Assembly: GCF_902459725.1 (NCBI RefSeq)
Contig: NZ_CABPSH010000009.1
Span: 140,788-204,787 of the forward strand
DNA from: Pandoraea eparura
GTDB taxonomy: Bacteria > Pseudomonadota > Gammaproteobacteria > Burkholderiales > Burkholderiaceae
Direction of reading: 5' to 3'
DNA length: 64,000 bases
In this document: piece after piece, positions 63,619 to 64,000 of the stretch
Layout of the letters: every line of letters begins with the position of its first letter
How positions within the stretch are numbered: position 1 is the first letter of the stretch
Notes under the pieces: model-generated
Seen by the model: the letters and a program-made list of their open reading frames with translations, nothing else
The model's database searches: none
Told to the model about the DNA's origin: nothing
Program-made: the position numbers and the translations under genes

Positions 63619-64000
63619 TCAGGTTTCCAGCCCGAGTTCCTGAATCTTGCGGGTGATGGTATTCCGGCCGATGCCAAGTCGGCTGGCGGCCTCGACCTTG
63701 CGTCCGCGCGTGAAGTCGAGCGCTTCGTTGATCAACGCCGTCTCGAACCGACGCGTCAATTGGTCCATCACGTCGGGGGACGCCGAACGCAACAGGCGCG
63801 CCACCTCGCGGCGCAAGATCGGCTCCCAGCTTTCCGCACCCGCGCCCTCCCCCGTCGCACCGACGTTGCCCGCGAGCGCAGCGGTGCTGCCCATGCCCGC
63901 CATTGCGCCAGCGGCAGCAGCCCCCGCCTCCTGACCGCCGTAACCCGCGATGGCCGGCACCGCTGCGGTGGCCGCCGCGGCCGCCGCGGCCGCCGGCGTC
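63619..64000 (-). CDS. ntrC: Nitrogen regulation response regulator NtrC, C-terminal part
   Basis: NtrC activates sigma-54 promoters of nitrogen assimilation genes when phosphorylated by NtrB. About 127 C-terminal residues are visible; the frame is open to the window edge. They comprise an Ala/Gly-rich linker with eight successive alanines near the edge, then SWEPILRREVARLLRSASPD and the Fis-type helix-turn-helix EAASRLGIGRNTITRKIQEL near the stop, matching Burkholderiales NtrC. The receiver and AAA+ domains lie beyond the window. Another sigma-54 regulator with a Fis-type end is possible but less likely. Confidence 0.85.
   Translation of the reverse strand, partial: TPAAAAAAAATAAVPAIAGYGGQEAGAAAAGAMAGMGSTAALAGNVGATGEGAGAESWEPILRREVARLLRSASPDVMDQLTRRFETALINEALDFTRGRKVEAASRLGIGRNTITRKIQELGLET

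Overview
This window looks like a chromosomal segment of a GC-rich betaproteobacterium of the family Burkholderiaceae. Gene content and order (sbp-cysTWA-cysB, rimP-nusA-infB-rbfA-truB, RluB and ScpB with long extra tails, NtrC next to an RmlD-type reductase) fit Pandoraea best; the genus is my judgement from recognition, not from a search. Nearly all of it is ordinary core genome. I see no insertion sequence, prophage, integrase, CRISPR array or rRNA operon.

Layout. 1-4.4 kb: a truncated LysR regulator diverging from gcl-hyi-glxR, the glyoxylate to tartronate semialdehyde to glycerate route. 4.4-10.8 kb: asparaginase, then the sulfate uptake block sbp-cysT-cysW-cysA-cysB on the minus strand. 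10.9-12.2 kb: lexA behind two SOS boxes, followed by an unrecognised basic protein. 12.3-15.4 kb: a 3-hydroxyisobutyryl-CoA hydrolase and the ribosome-associated GTPase BipA. 15.6-20.9 kb: a MarR-controlled tripartite drug efflux operon (marR-nodT-emrA-emrB) with a clear promoter between two identical operator-like repeats. 21-32 kb: a thioesterase, then translation and chromosome maintenance genes on the minus strand (truB, rbfA, infB, nusA, rimP, rluB, scpB), with a possible small RNA or attenuated leader ahead of rimP. 32-42 kb: an FNR-type regulator, a SnoaL-like protein, a molybdopterin-binding-fold protein, an EI24 membrane protein, hrpA, argA and the iron-trafficking protein YggX. 42-46 kb: a zinc-ribbon membrane protein, divergent rpiA and tal, and rlmB. 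46-51.4 kb: rnr, two near-identical tRNA-Leu(CAG) units enclosing a LysR gene, and an RsuA-type pseudouridine synthase that seems to lack a normal start codon. 51.5-58.3 kb: rlmJ, tag, an FAH-family hydrolase, chaA, two small unknown genes, riboflavin synthase and exonuclease III. 58.4-64 kb: a PilZ protein, a 958-residue pentapeptide-repeat protein with a large unknown C-terminal region, an RmlD-type reductase and the C-terminal end of NtrC.

The points most worth following up are: the pentapeptide-repeat protein, whose layout recalls the SopA/NleL type III effectors; the ATC start of the RsuA-type gene next to the duplicated tRNA-Leu unit; the promoter-hairpin-terminator unit upstream of rimP; and a set of unrelated short tandem repeats, three of which sit exactly between the ends of convergent gene pairs.
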